The notes beneath the pieces were generated by a model that ran no database searches, had not been told where the DNA came from, and worked only from the letters and a program-made list of their open reading frames with translations. Both the position numbers and the translations under genes were made by a program. Shown here one piece after another: positions 51,771 to 62,775 of a DNA stretch of 64,000 bases (within the stretch, counting starts at the first letter, position 1; each line of letters opens with the position of its first letter). This DNA is from Erpobdella octoculata (lineage: Eukaryota; Annelida; Clitellata; Hirudinida; Erpobdellidae): assembly GCA_963978895.1 (NCBI GenBank), contig OZ022240.1:40737768-40801767 (forward strand), given 5' to 3'.

Positions 51771-54506
51771 TATACAATACAATACAATACAATACAAAGT
51801 AAAATTTATAACGCGCCCTTATAAAAAACAAGTCTTTCGCAAAAGCGCGCAGTTCGACAATATCTCCTAGTCAAAGAACTTACTAAAGAGATAAGTTTTT
51901 AATTTAGTTTTAAATTGAGTAGCGTCTTTAGATTGGCGAATATGTACAGGCAAGCTGTTCCAGTAAGTTGGGCCAGAGATGGCAAAAGCTCTGTTTCCAA
52001 ATTGGAGACGAGACCGGACAGAGACGAAGTCGTCCCTGCTAGTAGAACGAAGACGCCGCCTTGCAGGGAGCGACGAGCATGGCGAAACGAGAGATGACAG
52101 ATAGGAGGGAGAAGATCCAGTGAATACGTTAAACATTAAGAGGCATATTTTAAAATTTATTCTAGCAGGGATAGGTAGCCAATGCAGTTGACGTAAAGTT
52201 GGGGTGATGTGGTCTCGGGGACCGAGATCTTTGACAAGCCGAGCGGCTGCATGGAGTACTGAAGTAAGGGGTTTTAAGGACGATGATGGTAGACCTGTCA
52301 GCACTGAGTTGCAGTAGTCTACTCTTGAGATGACAAAAGCCTGAACTAGGGTACGAATGCACTGCTCGTTAAGGCAGCGCTTCACTTGACGGATTCGGCG
52401 TAGATGGAAGTAGCAGGCCCTTGTAATGGCGGAGATATGGTGGGTCATTGACAAGCCAGAGTCAAGATACACTCCGAGATCACGAACAACATTCGAAGAC
52501 GAGATCGTGCAGTCACCGATATTAATAGAGCCTGAACTCATGGATATGGGCTGAGGCCTTCGATCAAACCAGATGAGTTCTGTTTTAGAAGTATTGAGCT
52601 TCAGGCGCATGGCTGAGCACCATTTTTGAATTTCAACAAAACAGTTTGCAAGCTTTGTTTTAGCTAGGTAGATGTCTTGTGTGGCAAGTTGAATATATAG
52701 CTGGGTGTCATCAGCATAGAGGTGAATAAGAACTTCGTGTCGAGAGGCGATGTTGACAATATAAGAAGTGTAGAGAATGAAAAGAAGGGGTCCAAGGATT
52801 GAACCTTGGGGAACACCGAAAGAAACATCGTACTTTTTGGAGGTTTGCTCACCAAGACGAACCTTATGAGAACGATTAGAGAGAAAAGAGATTAACCACC
52901 GAAGAGCGGCAGAAGTTATACCAAACTGTAATTCAAGGATTGAAAAAAGAATGGCATGGTCGACACAGTCGAAAGCAGCACTAAAGTCAAGCATTAAGAG
53001 AGCGGTTATGAATCCGGAATCAAGGGCAAGGACAATGTCGTTATAAACTTTAACCACAGCTGTTTCTGTGGAGTGATAACGTCTGAATCCAGATTGAGTA
53101 GGAGGAAGTAGTTTATGTATTTCAACATAGTTAGAAAGTTGACGGTGGACGACTCGTTCCACTAGTTTAGAAACAAACGATAAGGTAGAAATAGGGCGGT
53201 AGTTGGCAGGGTCAGAGGGATCAAGGCCAGGTTTTTTTAGTAGTGGGCGAATTATGGCACGTTTGTGAGGTTCAGGCAGATTAGTCTGGGAAAGTGAGGA
53301 GTTGATTAACATTGCAAGAATTGGAGCAAAAGTGAGGCGCATGGATTTTAGCAGATGCACAGGGGCGGAATCGAGCTCGCACTGCTTTGTTGTGGAATCG
53401 ATGAGAAGTTTAGTTACATCATCAGGAGACACTTTTTCAAAAACATCAAAACCAGGAGGAAACGGTGTATTGATTGCGAAATCGGGCGGGTCGAAGTTTT
53501 TGGTCGAGTCACGAATGTCAACAATCTTATTTCCAAAAAAGTCAAGTAGATCATCGGGTGAAATCCATGATGAAGTTTCTGAAGTTGGAGTGAGGAGCGA
53601 ATGTAATGATCTCCAGAGAGTTCGACCATCACCTTGAACGTTTTCGATGCGCTGTTTAAGGTAACTAGAGCACTTGAATTGAAAGAGTCTCCTCTGGCTT
53701 TTAATCTGAGATCGCCAACGCTGCTTCTTTATGATGTTAAGAGGATCTCTGGTAGATTGGCGTTCGAGACGACGGGTGGAACGTTTGGAGATCAGGCATT
53801 CACTATCAAACCAAGAGCAGCCAGTTATTTTACGTTTTGTTATTTTTCTAAGAGGAGCATGTCTATTAAGTAATTCCTCCATGGTGGAATCGTATAGGGA
53901 GAAAAGTTTATCTGCTGCTTTGACTTCTTGAGAGAAAGTAAGCTGGTAGAGTTCGGAAGCAAGGAGATCAGCCTGGAAGGCTGACATGTTAAATTGAGCA
54001 AAAGATCGACTCTCAGCTGTCTCAAAGATTAATGGTGGAGGTTGATGGTTAAGTTCGAATTTGATGATTGAATGGTCAGATAAAGATGGTGGAGCTGTAT
54101 GAAGATTAGAGATGAGTGTATCGGGCATGCGGACAATGACGACGTCGAGAGTGTGGCCACGATCATGAGTACGCTCCTGCACCAATTGTTCGAGACCGTG
54201 TGAAGACAGCAGTCGGTGGAAGTGCTTAGTGTTAGGTTGGTCTGGCTTGTCAAGATGGAGGTTGATGTCACCAAGGATTAGAATTTTACAGTTGAATTTA
54301 GCTAATGTGGCGAGTAAATCAGCAAATTCAGCAAAAAATGTTTTGCAGACCGTCTCGGACCCGGGGCGGTAAATGGAAAGGACGAGAATATTGAAGTTGT
54401 GCTGAAGTCTGAAGTATGTGGCGAGGTATTCGAAGGTAGAAAACTCACCAATGTCTTTAGACGTTGCTTTACATTTGTCTTTATAGATGATACAGATGCT
54501 AACCTA
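51771..54506 (-). mobile_element. L2/CR1-group non-LTR retrotransposon, 5'-truncated
   Basis: Contains the ORF at 51867-54503, a short 3' UTR and an (ATTGT)n-like tail at 51771-51797. The 5' part of the endonuclease region is missing; a stop (tag) lies at 54506-54504. Intergenic between the kinase receptor and calpain-like genes. Confidence 0.9.
51867..54503 (-). CDS. LINE ORF2: partial endonuclease plus reverse transcriptase
   Basis: Open for about 878 codons without a stop, so it is young or conserved. The N-terminal part is the end of an apurinic-type endonuclease (LVLSIYRPGS, ILILGDINLHL, SDHSIIKFEL). The reverse transcriptase has RPISTLSFVSKLVERVV, LLMLDFSAAFDCVDH, GVPQGSILGPLLFILY and LYADDTQLYI with the catalytic Asp pair. 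The C-terminal domain (LGPRDHITPTLRQLHWLP, WNSLPVHIRQS, FKTKLKTYLF) is of the CR1/L2/Daphne type. The true initiation codon is lost with the 5' truncation. Confidence 0.92.
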   Translation of the reverse strand, partial: VSICIIYKDKCKATSKDIGEFSTFEYLATYFRLQHNFNILVLSIYRPGSETVCKTFFAEFADLLATLAKFNCKILILGDINLHLDKPDQPNTKHFHRLLSSHGLEQLVQERTHDRGHTLDVVIVRMPDTLISNLHTAPPSLSDHSIIKFELNHQPPPLIFETAESRSFAQFNMSAFQADLLASELYQLTFSQEVKAADKLFSLYDSTMEELLNRHAPLRKITKRKITGCSWFDSECLISKRSTRRLERQSTRDPLNIIKKQRWRSQIKSQRRLFQFKCSSYLKQRIENVQGDGRTLWRSLHSLLTPTSETSSWISPDDLLDFFGNKIVDIRDSTKNFDPPDFAINTPFPPGFDVFEKVSPDDVTKLLIDSTTKQCELDSAPVHLLKSMRLTFAPILAMLINSSLSQTNLPEPHKRAIIRPLLKKPGLDPSDPANYRPISTLSFVSKLVERVVHRQLSNYVEIHKLLPPTQSGFRRYHSTETAVVKVYNDIVLALDSGFITALLMLDFSAAFDCVDHAILFSILELQFGITSAALRWLISFLSNRSHKVRLGEQTSKKYDVSFGVPQGSILGPLLFILYTSYIVNIASRHEVLIHLYADDTQLYIQLATQDIYLAKTKLANCFVEIQKWCSAMRLKLNTSKTELIWFDRRPQPISMSSGSINIGDCTISSSNVVRDLGVYLDSGLSMTHHISAITRACYFHLRRIRQVKRCLNEQCIRTLVQAFVISRVDYCNSVLTGLPSSSLKPLTSVLHAAARLVKDLGPRDHITPTLRQLHWLPIPARINFKICLLMFNVFTGSSPSYLSSLVSPCSSLPARRRLRSTSRDDFVSVRSRLQFGNRAFAISGPTYWNSLPVHIRQSKDATQFKTKLKTYLFSKFFD

Positions 54507-55135
54507 AATAGTGCTTTGGCCTACATAGCCTTTGCCAGTTAGCTAGGATGATAACACCCATAAGTAAACAACTGAAGAAGTACACTTCATAAACTAATCT
54601 GATTGAAAAATGTTTTAATTATTTGTTGAAATTTGTTCGGAAACTCTGTATGTTGATATTGCTTACTTGTACCAATGCAGTATCTTATTACGTGACACAA
54701 AACCTGTAACTTTTTCATTAGGTCATGTATAGGTACTATTTTTAGACTTTAACCATTTTTAGACTTTTTTTCTCAAATTAATTTTCAGTTGTTTGATAAA
54801 CATTAGATTTTTTTTATTTTGCATAGTCAAGCGACGTTTTTTTCATTTTTGATTTCGATATCAGTTTCAAGCGCTTTGTCCGAAGGAGTGGGATCATCCC
54901 AAACTATGCATTACTAAGGCGTAAATCGAGCCTTGACTCTGAAAAAATTGAAAATGTTGTGAAAAACTATCTCTCTGTTTTTTTATTGAAACAACTTTTT
55001 ACATGTACAACAATTTCATGGAGTAAAAACAAAAACTAGGCTATGTTGAGCAAGTAAGAGTATTATAGATAAAGAAGAGAAGATTTGATACAAATTACAG
55101 TTAAACCGCATGCGGATTTGGTTTTCCTCAATGAC
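54507..55135. other. Intergenic, no gene
   Basis: Between the LINE and the hAT element. Nothing recognised. Confidence 0.6.
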
Positions 55136-55143
55136 GGGTGCAG

Positions 55144-55981
55144 TAAGGCTGTACCGATATGACTTTTTGCCGATTATACCGATACCGCGTATAGCCGATT
55201 ATTAAAAATGCCGATACCGATTACGATGCCGATTATTTTATAATTACTATTTCTTTAGTGAAAATGCTTCATCCGAAACATACCGCCATAATACAAACGC
55301 GTGTTTTCCTGCTTGCATGCGCTAGCCGTGATAATTCAACCAACGTTCACACAACCATAGAACAATAATTATTTATTAAAAATCCAGAAAATTTTGTCAA
55401 GTCATTCAATGTTGAAACTAATTATAGTATTGAAAAGAATAAAATAATAATCCAGTAGTTAATTCTAAACTAATAAAAATACAAAATGGATAAAAATTTA
55501 TATTGAAGATAGCTACAGTTCAAGAGTTAATAAAATAATTAAAGCCATGTTGAGGTAAGTTATATTTAAGTAATAATAACATTTCTCCCTTCTCGGCGAG
55601 CAACGATCCACGCCGATCCGAAAAAATTTCTCCAGCGCCTTTGAAGAGCTGCCCACTTGGCACGCTGGAAGCTGGTGCAGATAAATAGCGTCTAGCTATT
55701 TTCGCTAAATAGGGATACTGAAACCTGAGAAGGTTCCACCAACTATACATGTCTTCCTCACGTGGCAACAGAGGGGCTGCCAGATAAAGCTACAGCATGG
55801 CGTCAACCGCATCAACGCCTTGGGTAGTGGTAGTTTCATTTGCAGTTCCAACAGATTCATACGAACCAAGTTTTACAAAATATTTAATCGGCGCCGATTA
55901 TTGTTGCCGATAACCGATTATGCCGATATGTCAATAATCGGCGCCGATTATGCGTACACCGATTAATCGGGCCCAGCCTTA
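55144..55981 (-). mobile_element. hAT DNA transposon remnant with TIR and target duplication
   Basis: Terminal repeats TAAGGCTGTACCGAT (left) and ATCGGGCCCAGCCTTA (right) are imperfect inverses. Flanks GGGTGCAG (55136-55143) and GGGTTCAG (55982-55989) are 8-bp duplications with one mismatch. Both ends are packed with CCGATTA/CCGATACC subterminal repeats. It carries the C-terminal piece of a transposase on the minus strand. Confidence 0.82.
55520..55768 (-). pseudogene. hAT transposase C-terminal dimerisation domain fragment
   Basis: 82-codon ORF reading WWNLLRFQYPYLAKIARRYL, then SAPASSVPSGQLFKGAGEI and SDRRGSLLAEKGEMLLLLKYN. This matches the hATC pattern (W-x-pos, Y-L-x-x-PAxSVPSE, SDRRxxL), with Gly where Glu is usual after SVPS. 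The catalytic core upstream is missing. Confidence 0.85.
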
Positions 55982-55989
55982 GGGTTCAG

Positions 55990-56260
55990 TTCTGCTGAAG
56001 GGAAAAAACGCGGTTGTTGCGAGTTGTGGTTTGAGGCTTGCGGTTGTTGCGGTTTGCGGGTTGACATATTTCCAACCGCTTTTCTACATGAAAGTTAGTT
56101 AGTTGTACTGTAAAACTCGATAGCTATTTAAATGGTTATTTGTTAAAGTAAAACTGAAAACTGGTCCACAAGTCCGACATTGACGTTCAGAATTTTAAAA
56201 AGCATGAAAAACGAATAACGATTTGAAATTTTAATAAAAAATGAAAGTTTGCAAACGAAA
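55990..56260. other. Intergenic, no gene
   Basis: Contains a short GCGGTTGTTGCGGTTTG-type repeat at 56012-56070; otherwise nothing recognised. Confidence 0.6.
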
Positions 56261-59200
56261 TTAAGTTTCGTTTATCATTGCAGTTATAGATGTATCACAA
56301 GTAGAGGAAACATATAAGTAGCAATCTTTTACTGAAACATTACTCATTGTTCCACTGATATCAAGTTTATAAACTCCTTGTTGTACATTAATTAAGTGTA
56401 ACTTGCAAGTTTCCTCCCATGATACTTTTCTGTTGAAATATTATTAAATTAAATAAAACAAAAAAAATTTAAATTCAAATGTGCTTCCAATTAAATTTGT
56501 ATAAAATTTAAAATGTCATCAAAATTTAATTTAATATACTTGTTCTCTTTTATACATTTTCCATCCATGCTCAAAAATTTGATTGTGCATGTTAAGAAGT
56601 TGTTTGCTCTGTAAAATAAACAAATATTTTCATAGAAAAATTAAAAAAAAGTAAATTTTATATGAAAACACAAATTTTGGATTAAGAAAATAGAAAATGA
56701 CTCAAAAGCAGTTTGTAAAACAAAAAAAGTTTTATTTTGGGTTCTTAAGAAACCTAATAGATTAAAAAGTTTTGATTGACAATATAAATTAAACAAACCC
56801 CTTCAATTCAAAAAATATATAATTGTTTGCATTTTGACTTTTGACTTCAACCTCATAAACGTTTCCCATATTAACTTCGTATTTCTATAAACAATTAAAT
56901 TTAAATAAATTATCATATTAATAAATAGTTAATTATTGAAAAACTGAAATGAAACAATTAAGCTTTTATTTATAATTTCACCAATTTAAACCAAAAAACA
57001 ATAGTAGGATTAAAAATTTGAATGAGTAAAAAACTACTTTTATACGTTTGGTTGGTAAATTAAAACTTTCAAGTTTTGTTAGAGTTAGGTTCAATGTTGA
57101 ATACACGTTTAATGTAAAATCTTCTACAAAAGTTGTATTAACAAAGATCTTCAACTCTCGACATGAAGAACATATTTTCGTTGCATAACAAGCGTTGTAA
57201 TTATCCACAGTAACAGGGTGAGTCATTGAAAACATGGAATCTGTTAACAAGCAAGCAAATTGTAATCGTAATCGTATAAAAGAAGATTTTATATTTTAGG
57301 ATCCGGAATTTTGTTATATATTACATATCTTTTCTTTAAAGCAACATTTTTAAGATTGATAGAAAAGTTTTCATTCAACACATATAAATTAAAAAAAGTC
57401 AAATAAACGAATACAACACATCCGAAAGTTACAAATCATAAACATACAAAATAAATACATATAAAAATAAAACAAATGATTACGTTATCTTTGCAATACA
57501 AAATCAAATATTACCTGAATGTTGATGATTGTATTTGTTGTTATTAAATACAATTAAATTGGCTGCATGTGGCTATAAAAACAAAAAATTCAATTATTTC
57601 AATTTTTTATACTATTTTCAATAACAAAAAAGATACTAACCAACATAAATCCAAGATGAATGAATAATGTTGCATCAACATTATTATTATTGAAATCCAC
57701 CAACAGCTCGTATTGAAAATAGTCATATGTTATATTTGAACTGCATACATAAAATTAAAAAAATTGGAATCTAAATTTTTTGTTTTCATTATTGAGGATA
57801 TTTAAAAAAAATTGTTTGAAAAATAAAATAATCATTTTGTTAATTTTACCTGTTATCCGATTGTGAGTATTTAAACATTGAAGGATCCCAGTAAACATAC
57901 ATAGAAACATATTCATTTTTTAATGAGTTTAAACCTTTAAAATAATTTTTGTTTTGTTTTTTTTCATTTTGTTTCGAAAAAAATATAAAATCTAACTTGA
58001 ATAATGTTTTTCAACAACTTCGGTTGGAAAATTATCACGGTAAAACCATTCTTTATATATAGACTTAAAACTGTTATCCTAAAAAATAAGAGTTTAAAAA
58101 CATTCTTAACTCAAATATATAGAAACATATTCAAAGTTTTTTGTGAAAAATACTGATTTGCGATTTTTATAGTTTGCTAAAAACATGTTGTACGAATTTA
58201 TTATTTTATTTTATTAAATCTAGAGTAACTCGGTGTTAGCCAAAGTTTCTGCAATTTTTTTTTTATTTAAATAAATGTTTTAGTTTTTTAGGTTTTTATT
58301 TTAAAAAATTTTGTTTTTTTCAATTATGTTCACATTTCGTAATAGAAGAAAAAATGAAAAACCAGTAAAATTTATTTTATTGCTTAAAAACAGAATAAAA
58401 AGGTTTAAGTTCAGTTTTTTATTTAATTGAGTTTTTATTTTTTGAATAATTTTAATTAAATTTTTAAACTTAAAAATTAATAAACAAGATTTATAAGAAT
58501 TAAATACTATATAGTTTTTTTTTGATAAAGAAGGATATTTTCATTTGTTTTTTATTTTGTTATTTTTTTTACCTTTTTCACATTTCTGTTTCACACATTG
58601 ATTTTTTAATTTATTTATTCGACGATTATTGCTTAAAAACAAAATACATAAATCTACATTTAATTCAGTTTTCATTTCAATGAATTTTTTATTTTAAATG
58701 CTTTAAATAATAATATTATGTTATATAATTCCAACACGTTTCAAATTGTAATATTCACTATCACAATTAGTAAACTGTATTTATTAGAAATAAATAAACC
58801 TATTTATTTACTTTAACAAAAGTTACATTTAACAAAGTGCCACCAATGTTTATTGTTACATTTAACATTTTAAGCATATGGTTAGTGATTATTGTTTAGT
58901 TAAATTTAGAGAGTTCACAACTCTGTTGAATGTACGGTCGGATATGAAATGTCCGGATACCGAAATAAAAAAAAAATAAATCACATCAAAGTCACCCGTG
59001 TAACATCATGCAATTCAGCTAATTAAAAAAAATACTTGTTTGGTTTCCTTGATATCAATAAGAAAATGTCTTGTTTCATACGTTTTTTCTGAGAATGATA
59101 AACATATTAAGCAGTTTCCTTTCATAAATTCTTGGAAAATTATTTCTAAATTGATATCTGAAAAATCAGTTCTAAAAGGTATCCATCCTAGAAAAATCAT

Positions 59201-59943
59201 TGTTTTGTTTACCTGAATAAGAATTTTAATAAAGTTTGTTAAACCTTTCAATAGAAACACTAATTAAGTGAAAAAATGAAATTATACGTTTTAATACAAA
59301 ATGGTTTATATGGAAATTTGGTAAACTAAAAAAAGTTGATTTTATATGTAAAAAAAAATTAAGCGCATTTACTTCAATATAATAAAACTTATGAAAAACT
59401 TTTCTGTAAGCCTTCTCAAATATTGACAACCAGTATTCATTTGACATTCTAGTGAAGCCACAAAGTAAATTTTTATTTTTATCAACAGGAAAAAAATCAT
59501 CAATTTCAACCTGAATTGAAAAATGGTTGACAACATTTGTAAAAACCCATATTTACAATTCAAATAAAATTTAAACAATATTTAAATATTTAAATAATGT
59601 AAAATTAGTACGTTTTTAAATTTTCCTTCGAAATAAATTCCAGCCATATATTTTCCTGATGGATTGTATAATATTTCGCCATTTTCATTTTGTAGAAGAC
59701 TAAATAAAAAAATTTAAATTTTTTATTACTCGGTTGATGTTATAATTAGTTTTACAATTTATTGTATTAATATTAATTACTTTGTGATTATTTTTTTATT
59801 GAATTTTAATTCATATTAAATACAAACAGCAATAGGAGCATAAAGATATTCATCCTTGAGAAGATTCTAGAAAATTTTACTTGAATGTTAGCATATGTTT
59901 TAAAATATGTTTAATTATACCGAACAACGCAATTTTACGAAAA
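56261..59943 (-). CDS. Divergent calpain-7-like protein, C-terminal part (12 exons seen, about 439 aa)
   Basis: Cytosolic papain-fold protease family. Exons, transcript order: 59943-59881, 59699-59612, 59510-59373, 59212-59036, 58078-57997, 57934-57850, 57740-57641, 57572-57515, 57240-57038, 56884-56799, 56608-56540, 56429-56261. Phase is kept throughout. Calpain-7 hallmarks appear in order: QNENGEILYNPSGKYM, IDDFFPVD, SNEYWLSIFEKAYRKV, GWIPFRTD, FMKGNCLICLS, IDIKET, then two beta-sandwich domains (YVYWDPSMFKYS, QYELLVDF, FTLNVYSTLNLTL). At the usual catalytic His I align a Thr (TYETRHFLIDI), although a His lies two residues on. The Asn site looks kept (DNSFKSIYKEW). The exon with the catalytic Cys and the whole N-terminus were not found, so the gene may be incomplete or degenerate. 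Confidence 0.7.
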
Positions 59944-61263
59944 CTACATTGACAGAAAAAAAACAATTTATTTAAGGTTTGCTCAAATTTTCAAATTATG
60001 CATAATAAATTAACAAAGAGTTGTACTTACATGAGAAATTTTCAATTTGGTTATATTTTTGTCACGTACAATATCGCTGAGCCTCAGGTAATCAAATATT
60101 TTTTCTTCAAGTTTATCATGACAATATCGATATTTATCTTTGTCACTAAATTATACATGGAAAATAATTTTAATATACAAATTAAGTAGACAATCTATTA
60201 AATTAACTAATTAATAGCAATTTGTAATTGAAAATTACAATTTTCTTATAAACAAAATTATTTGTAAAAGCATTATGACTATATAGATATTTATTTTTAT
60301 CAATAACAAATTTATAAAATGAATTTTTTATATAAAGTAAAAAATATTATTTAAAATAACTAATTGATAACTTATTAATAACTAATTAAAATAACCAACT
60401 AAAAACCAATTAAAAGCAACTTGTTACAAAAAAACAGCTGTTATTAAATGTGTTTTTACTAAAAGTAATCATCTTAGAAATTAAGTTTGTTTTCTAGTTT
60501 TTTAGTTTTTGATTGTTTATTGAATTGTTTATATAGTTTGAATTGATTTATTAGAAAAAAACAAATTTTAGAAGCGTAATAAAACCTAAACAATTTTCCC
60601 AATTTGAATTCTTCTTCTTTCTTTAACAAAGTTGATAGTGAACTTGGAAAAAAAGTAATTAACAAAAAAATAAATTAATCCGAGTTGAAATAAATGTATA
60701 AAATGAACAAAATTAAGACAGAAAATAAAAATGTTTGTATTTATTTCAAACACAATAAATTTTATTAAAACTGAAACAAAAATATATTTTTGTTTTGTTC
60801 AGTTGAATTCACTATTTAGTCAAATAAAAAATAGTTTGATTAAAAAAAACGGGAAACTTACTCTGACTTTTTTATGTCTTAGTTTAGAAAATATGTAAAA
60901 CTAAAATTTGATAAAAAAAATGAATAACTTAAAGCGTGAATTATTGTTTTTATTAAATTTTTTAAGAAATTTTAACGCATATTTACTCATAAATTTCAAA
61001 ATCAGTTTTACAATTCAAATTTTACTAATTGAAAAAAATAATTTTTTAAAATATATCTTGACGCAAAAATAACTAGATGCAAAGTTACAATTGCTTATTT
61101 GATGTCAAGAAATGTACTAAAATTAACTTATTCTAAAATAATAAATTTAAGAAAAAAAACTTTTGGGTTCAAACTATTGCAACATTTTCCGTTGATTTGA
61201 TTAATTGATTTAATGCCAGAGAGGAATGGAATTAAAAAAAATATTTCAATAGATAAATATCCT
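59944..61263. other. AT-rich region, no gene resolved
   Basis: Should hold upstream exons of the calpain-like gene if it is intact. One minus-strand segment (60085-60033, LRLSDIVRDKNITKLKISH before a GTAAGT donor) is open but its phase does not fit the next exon. Nothing else was recognised. Confidence 0.4.
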
Positions 61264-61635
61264 TTAAATACTAAACTGCATTTCAGATTTTGTTAAAGTA
61301 TTCTTGCTAAATATTCTTTTTTTCCTCCGCTTCATGAGATATATGAGCAAAATTAAACATAATAGAACAACAATCAGGATGACGGATATAGTAGTAGTGG
61401 CAATTACCATAGTTTCTAATTAAACAAATTTATTCTAATGTATTATTTTTCAACCACACACAAAATAATTCTGTGAAATTAATAATAAATGATTACTTTT
61501 GTTACTTTCAGAACTATCATGATTATCAGAAGTATTAGTTGAAAAAACCAAAAGTTCAATTGGTGTAATTTTGCATTCTTTTGTTGGTTCAATTTGACAG
61601 ATGGCAGTACATGTGTACAATCCAAAATAATAAAA
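61264..61635 (-). CDS. Ig-like single-pass membrane protein, last two exons
   Basis: Exons 61635-61497 and 61415-61264 join in phase. The first reads YYFGLYTCTAICQIEPTKE, the F-strand motif of an Ig-like domain, then a Ser/Asn-rich stalk (STNTSDNHDSSESNK). The second is a TM helix (MVIATTTISVILIVVLLCLI) followed by a basic tail (LMKRRKKRIFSKN) and stop at 61266-61264. About 97 aa visible. Upstream exons were not resolved; a possible one ends at the GTATTA donor near 61749. No family assigned. Confidence 0.55.
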
Positions 61636-62775
61636 CTTAAAATTAAAAAAAACATGGTTTCTTTAGCCAGAAAACATTTTTATTATAATTTTATTCGAAT
61701 TGTTTTAAATATAAAAATAATCTGCTATTTCCAAATATCTAATACGTATGAAATAAGCTCAGATTTTGAAAAAAGACAGCTGCTTGCCGCCATTAAGACT
61801 CTAGTTTTATAAATTCGTCTTTACATTATTTTGCTAAAACGTTTGAGTTACATTCAGGTTTGATAAAAATATTACAAAATAGAACAAAAATGACATTAAC
61901 AAATATAATGACCATTTATTGTTGATTAACTTATATTTTATCTTACAAAACTTGAAAAATATTTTGCATAGTGAAATTTAATCTTGCTTCAGTAATGAAA
62001 TAATAATCAAATGAATTTGTAACATCATTAAAATACCTTCACTACTTGTCATCAATGACAATGAAATGTAAAATAAAACAGAAAATAACTGTAATGACCA
62101 CATTTGAACAAATTTTTATTCAATCGCTTGTTGTAAAATATTGAAGTTTAAGTCTATCTGACTTATTTTGAGTTTTTTTTTTTATAAATAAACATATCAA
62201 ACTGCTACTCTTGCCTCACTATTACAATGTACAGCTGTTTTAATTTCATTCTGTACAACAGGCGTTGGCTTTTCATCAAGCTAATAATCAAGTTTTTGTC
62301 TCTTATGGCTGCCTGGCTGCATGCCATTAATCAACTTATTTAGTTTACTGCATGTTCACAGCTACTCTATAGAGACACCACTACAAGGTTCTACAATTGT
62401 GAGACGACGTCAAAAGCTTTGTTCAGCAAATTCCTCTTGATAAAACTGTTGAGAGTACAAACATAATTTTTATTACAAATATAATATTATTTAAATTTTA
62501 GCAAACTAGTAAATAAAAATAGCAATTTGTATTATTAGACATTTAGCGCTTTTTAAACATACGCATAATGCAATAAAGTTACAGCTGTGACACCTCTCAA
62601 CCTCAGAAGAATAATGGTCGGGGTCACATATATTAACCACGAACATTATTCACAACATTAAAACATAAGAACGTTATTCACATCAGAACATAGGAAATAA
62701 AAATTATACATAAAAATACTAGCAAAATAAAAAATAACCGTTGTTAATATACATCGCCAGCATATAATTTAATCA
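61636..62775. other. AT-rich region, no gene resolved
   Basis: No convincing coding segment, RNA or repeat structure seen. It may hold further exons of the Ig-like gene and the flank of the Gypsy fragment. Confidence 0.5.

Noticed and set aside
59944..59955. Possible calpain catalytic Cys (CQCSF on the minus strand) just before exon 59943
   Set aside because: The TGT codons lie in what looks like the intron's acceptor (TGTCAATGTAG) after an eight-T tract. Including them would leave no acceptor.
60474..60665. 63-codon minus-strand ORF
   Set aside because: Lys/Phe-rich translation of AT-rich DNA with no match to the MIT or catalytic parts of calpain-7.
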